A stretch of 64,000 bases of DNA. Origin: Balanoglossus misakiensis (taxonomy: Eukaryota > Hemichordata). The notes below the pieces were generated by a model. It worked only from the letters and a program-made list of their open reading frames with translations, was not told where the DNA came from and did no database searches. A program made the position numbers and the translations under genes. Of the stretch, positions 61,698 to 64,000 are shown one piece after another. The first letter of the stretch is position 1. Every line of letters starts with the position of its first letter. The stretch is taken from NCBI GenBank assembly GCA_040954595.2, contig CM082589.2, positions 12,152,001 to 12,216,000 of the forward strand, written 5' to 3'.

Positions 61698-62039
61698 AAT
61701 AATAATAATAATAATAATAATTTATTTGTATAGCGTCAGTATCCACAAAAAATGTGATCAATGACGCTTAAAGCAAAAGTACAATACAACACAACAAATG
61801 GCTAAAAAACAGATTTAAAAAGTAAAGTTTTAACATTTGATTTAAAAACAGATAAGTCTGGTGCCTGGCGAATGGTGAGTGGAAGATTATTCCAAAGAAT
61901 TGGAGCAGCAACAGTAAAAGCACGATCACCATAACTCTTGGTGCGTGATCGAACAGGGCAGAGTTTGAACTGATCAGCTGACCTCAAATTGCGACACGGA
62001 ACATATAGATTAGTCATGCTAGAAAGATAGCACAGCAGC
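61698..62039 (-). mobile_element. LINE 3' relic with internal deletion, U5
   Basis: The reverse transcriptase end (61802-62017) is shortened: 142 bp between agaaagatag and acagcagctt are missing, removing the LHWLPV segment. The flanks share agaaag, so a microhomology-mediated loss is plausible. Confidence 0.85.
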
Positions 62040-62246
62040 TTAGCTCTATTCCTTTTCCAAAGTGTTTGTTCTTTTAAACTACCTGTTTTTTATTTATTCT
62101 GATTATGCTAATATGCTAATTTGTCGGTTTGTCACATCACAATTTTTGTAGGAAACTCACCCCTGGGAATTTTTTTCAGCCACTGACATACATTCATAAT
62201 CACATGACATTGATGATCATGGAAAATTTGACCCTTTTCCTTGTAG

Positions 62247-62369
62247 GACTCAACCAGTGTCCACCAAATCCGTGCCAGAATGGTGGCTTCTGTCAACCGG
62301 CTCGAAATTCCTGCTTTGATCTCACCTGCATATGTACTGGTTGCTACAAAGGTGATAGGTGTGAGATAT
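62247..62369 (+). CDS. EGF3 copy, U5 (intact)
   Basis: Module unchanged. Confidence 0.82.
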
Positions 62370-62923
62370 GTAAGTATACAGCGCAGTCTCTTTTACCTTT
62401 TGTCTCTGATGCATTCAAATACTGCATGTTTCCTGAGCATAGGTGTAGCCATCACCACAGCAGAGCTTGGAGCGTTCTTGACATCGAATGCAAGATTACA
62501 CTCTTCCCAATCAAAATCACTTTCGTAGCGCATAATGTCTTGATTGTCTTAGTTCAAGAAACATTATGCGCGACTGGCCAATTTTACAGCCTTTTGTCAA
62601 CGCACATCCACTATGGAAATTCTCACTCCAGGCCAGATAGTGTAAATTTACATATGAGTCTACAGGTATGCTTGAAGTCAAGTCAAGCATTTGCAAGGAA
62701 CCCTCCTCCAGTACACAGGTCTTTGATTTCATGAAGGGAAGCCCTTGCCTCACAGTCACTGCCACATGATCTATGGAGGTGTGAACAACTTGATACCAGC
62801 CTAATATAAGTTGTAGGCACAATCACTCCACACACCCTTGCCATAATTCTGCAAGGTTTTTGCCATATCTGTACTGTAGAATGAGTAGCAAGGAATAAAA
62901 TGGCGTCCTTTCTTAATTTCCAG

Positions 62924-63038
62924 TGCAAAACCCCTGTGATCCCAACCCATGTATGAATGGTGGATTTTGCCAGCAAACATCGTGCAATTTCTATTCATGC
63001 CAGTGTGTGAACTCTTACACAGGTGACATCTGTCAAAC
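62924..63038 (+). pseudogene. EGF4 copy, U5 (split by transposon)
   Basis: Only the left exon piece is in the window. Confidence 0.8.
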
Positions 63039-64000
63039 CATAGACCCTAGAGAAAGAAGGACGAGCAACTGCGGCAAAGATCAAAGGGTTTGGGGATTAT
63101 CTGTATGATGATGTTCTTTTGCATATAATTAACACCCAGGACAGTTGGACAATGACTTCCTTACTTCGGCACGTGTCGACCCCACCAGTGATGCGAAAAC
63201 TTGCCACCAAACTGACACTCCTGCATTTCAGCAGCCACTGCGTTTTTTTCTAAAATTCTAAAAGTATTACGATGTCTGTGCTAATTATTATGGTCGTCTG
63301 TCGGATGAACGGTCATTTCTAGTGCCACAAGCTTCATTTAAAAATTGTAAACAAATCATCCATGCCAAATTCCTGTTTAACTTGTGCAGATGTGTTCCAT
63401 AAATGATTGCTGCGTTCAACCACGTTGCAGTTTTCTCGTCTTCTGCGAGATGTTCTAAGGTGTTTGTGATAACTTCACGCAAAACGCGAGACTTTGCGTT
63501 AGTTTATACACAGTTTATTTGCAAATTGGATTATTGGGATTTACCTGGAAATAATGTATGCAAAAGAACATCATTTCAAGAAAAAACTGGAGTTGCGCGT
63601 CCTTCTTGCATGTCCGACTGGGCACTCATATTTCTTGGTAACGCTGACACTTTTCGTAATAATTTTATGTTTGCGTGAAGCATTGAAACAAAAATTGTGG
63701 TTTAGGGGCATTTTATTTCGCAGTGCGTGAACAATAAAACAGATTTCACGAAAACAATTTATAAACAAACTGGCTGGATTTTCATGTGTGCGCTATTGCC
63801 GCCAGGCAACCCTCGGTACGGTTAGCTCACAGCCTTGTGAAATACCCGGACTGTTAGACAAAAGATGCTTGTTTTGGACGCTGTCAGACTCAGAGGTGCC
63901 AAATTCCTGTTTAACTTGTGCAGATGTGTTCCATAAATGATTGCTGCGTTCAACCACGTTGCAGTTTTCTCGTCTTCTGCGAGATGTTCTAAGGTGTTTG
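63039..64000. mobile_element. TIR transposon in EGF4, U5 (cut by window end)
   Basis: The left end and the first 534-bp repeat (63363-63896) are present; the second copy begins at 63897 and runs off the window, so its copy number is unknown. It has ttatttgcaaatt like U1 and U2. Confidence 0.82.

Larger units (their letters stand above)
60147..64000 (+). repeat. Tandem unit U5 (partial)
   Basis: Start of a fifth copy, cut by the window end inside the second 534-bp repeat. It has a private 142-bp deletion in the LINE relic near 62030 and one fewer CAT codon near 61340 than U2-U4. Confidence 0.97.

Noticed and set aside
1-64000. CRISPR array or bacterial operon
   Set aside because: The repeats are kilobases long and contain introns; there are no short regularly spaced repeats and no prokaryotic genes.
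1-64000. Naming the gene as a known EGF protein (SVEP1, SCUBE, fibropellin or Notch)
   Set aside because: EGF plus GCC2_GCC3 modules suggest this general class, but no diagnostic domain (CUB, VWA, pentraxin, LNR) is in the window.

Overview
The window is eukaryotic and almost certainly metazoan. It has GT-AG introns of a few hundred bases to 2 kb, one extracellular module per exon, a CR1/L2-like LINE tail, a gypsy-type retroelement relic and several MITE-like elements. A marine invertebrate, perhaps a hemichordate, amphioxus or echinoderm, is a guess from the repeat style only. No bacterial-type genes, RNA genes or CRISPR arrays were seen.

The whole window lies inside one head-to-tail tandem array with a period of about 14.9 kb. 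Taking the first base as the arbitrary phase, the units are U1 1-15434, U2 15435-30331, U3 30332-45239, U4 45240-60146 and U5 60147-64000 (cut by the window end). U1 is longer because an internal 534-bp repeat is present in one extra copy. Neither edge of the array is in the window, so the true copy number is unknown.

Each unit carries, on the + strand, twelve EGF-like exons (named EGF1-EGF12 here) followed by five exons of the cysteine-rich GCC2_GCC3 type (GCC1-GCC5 here), about 17 exons of one multidomain extracellular or membrane protein gene. The EGF exons are 117-123 nt and have phase 1-1 introns. They encode an unusual 8-cysteine EGF variant. Most exons are damaged: EGF1, EGF12 and GCC1 carry frameshifts; EGF2, EGF7, EGF8, GCC3 and GCC4 carry in-frame stops; EGF4 is split by a DNA transposon; EGF6, EGF10 and EGF11 have lost cysteines. 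EGF3, EGF5, EGF9, GCC2 and GCC5 remain open. Nearly all lesions recur in every unit, so the gene segment decayed before it was amplified. The exception is EGF6, whose first cysteine survives only in U2.

The introns hold mobile DNA repeated in every unit: a minus-strand LINE 3' end after EGF2, a 1.1-1.65 kb TIR transposon inside EGF4, a 141-bp foldback abutting a 171-bp MITE before EGF5, a degenerate ~140-bp repeat after EGF11, a gag/protease relic bounded by a 190-bp MITE after EGF12, an AT-rich satellite before GCC1, and an inverted-repeat element before GCC5. The most notable content is therefore a recently amplified megasatellite made from a dead or dying EGF/GCC gene segment. Sparse copy-specific variants show that the copies are not perfectly identical and have exchanged sequence.
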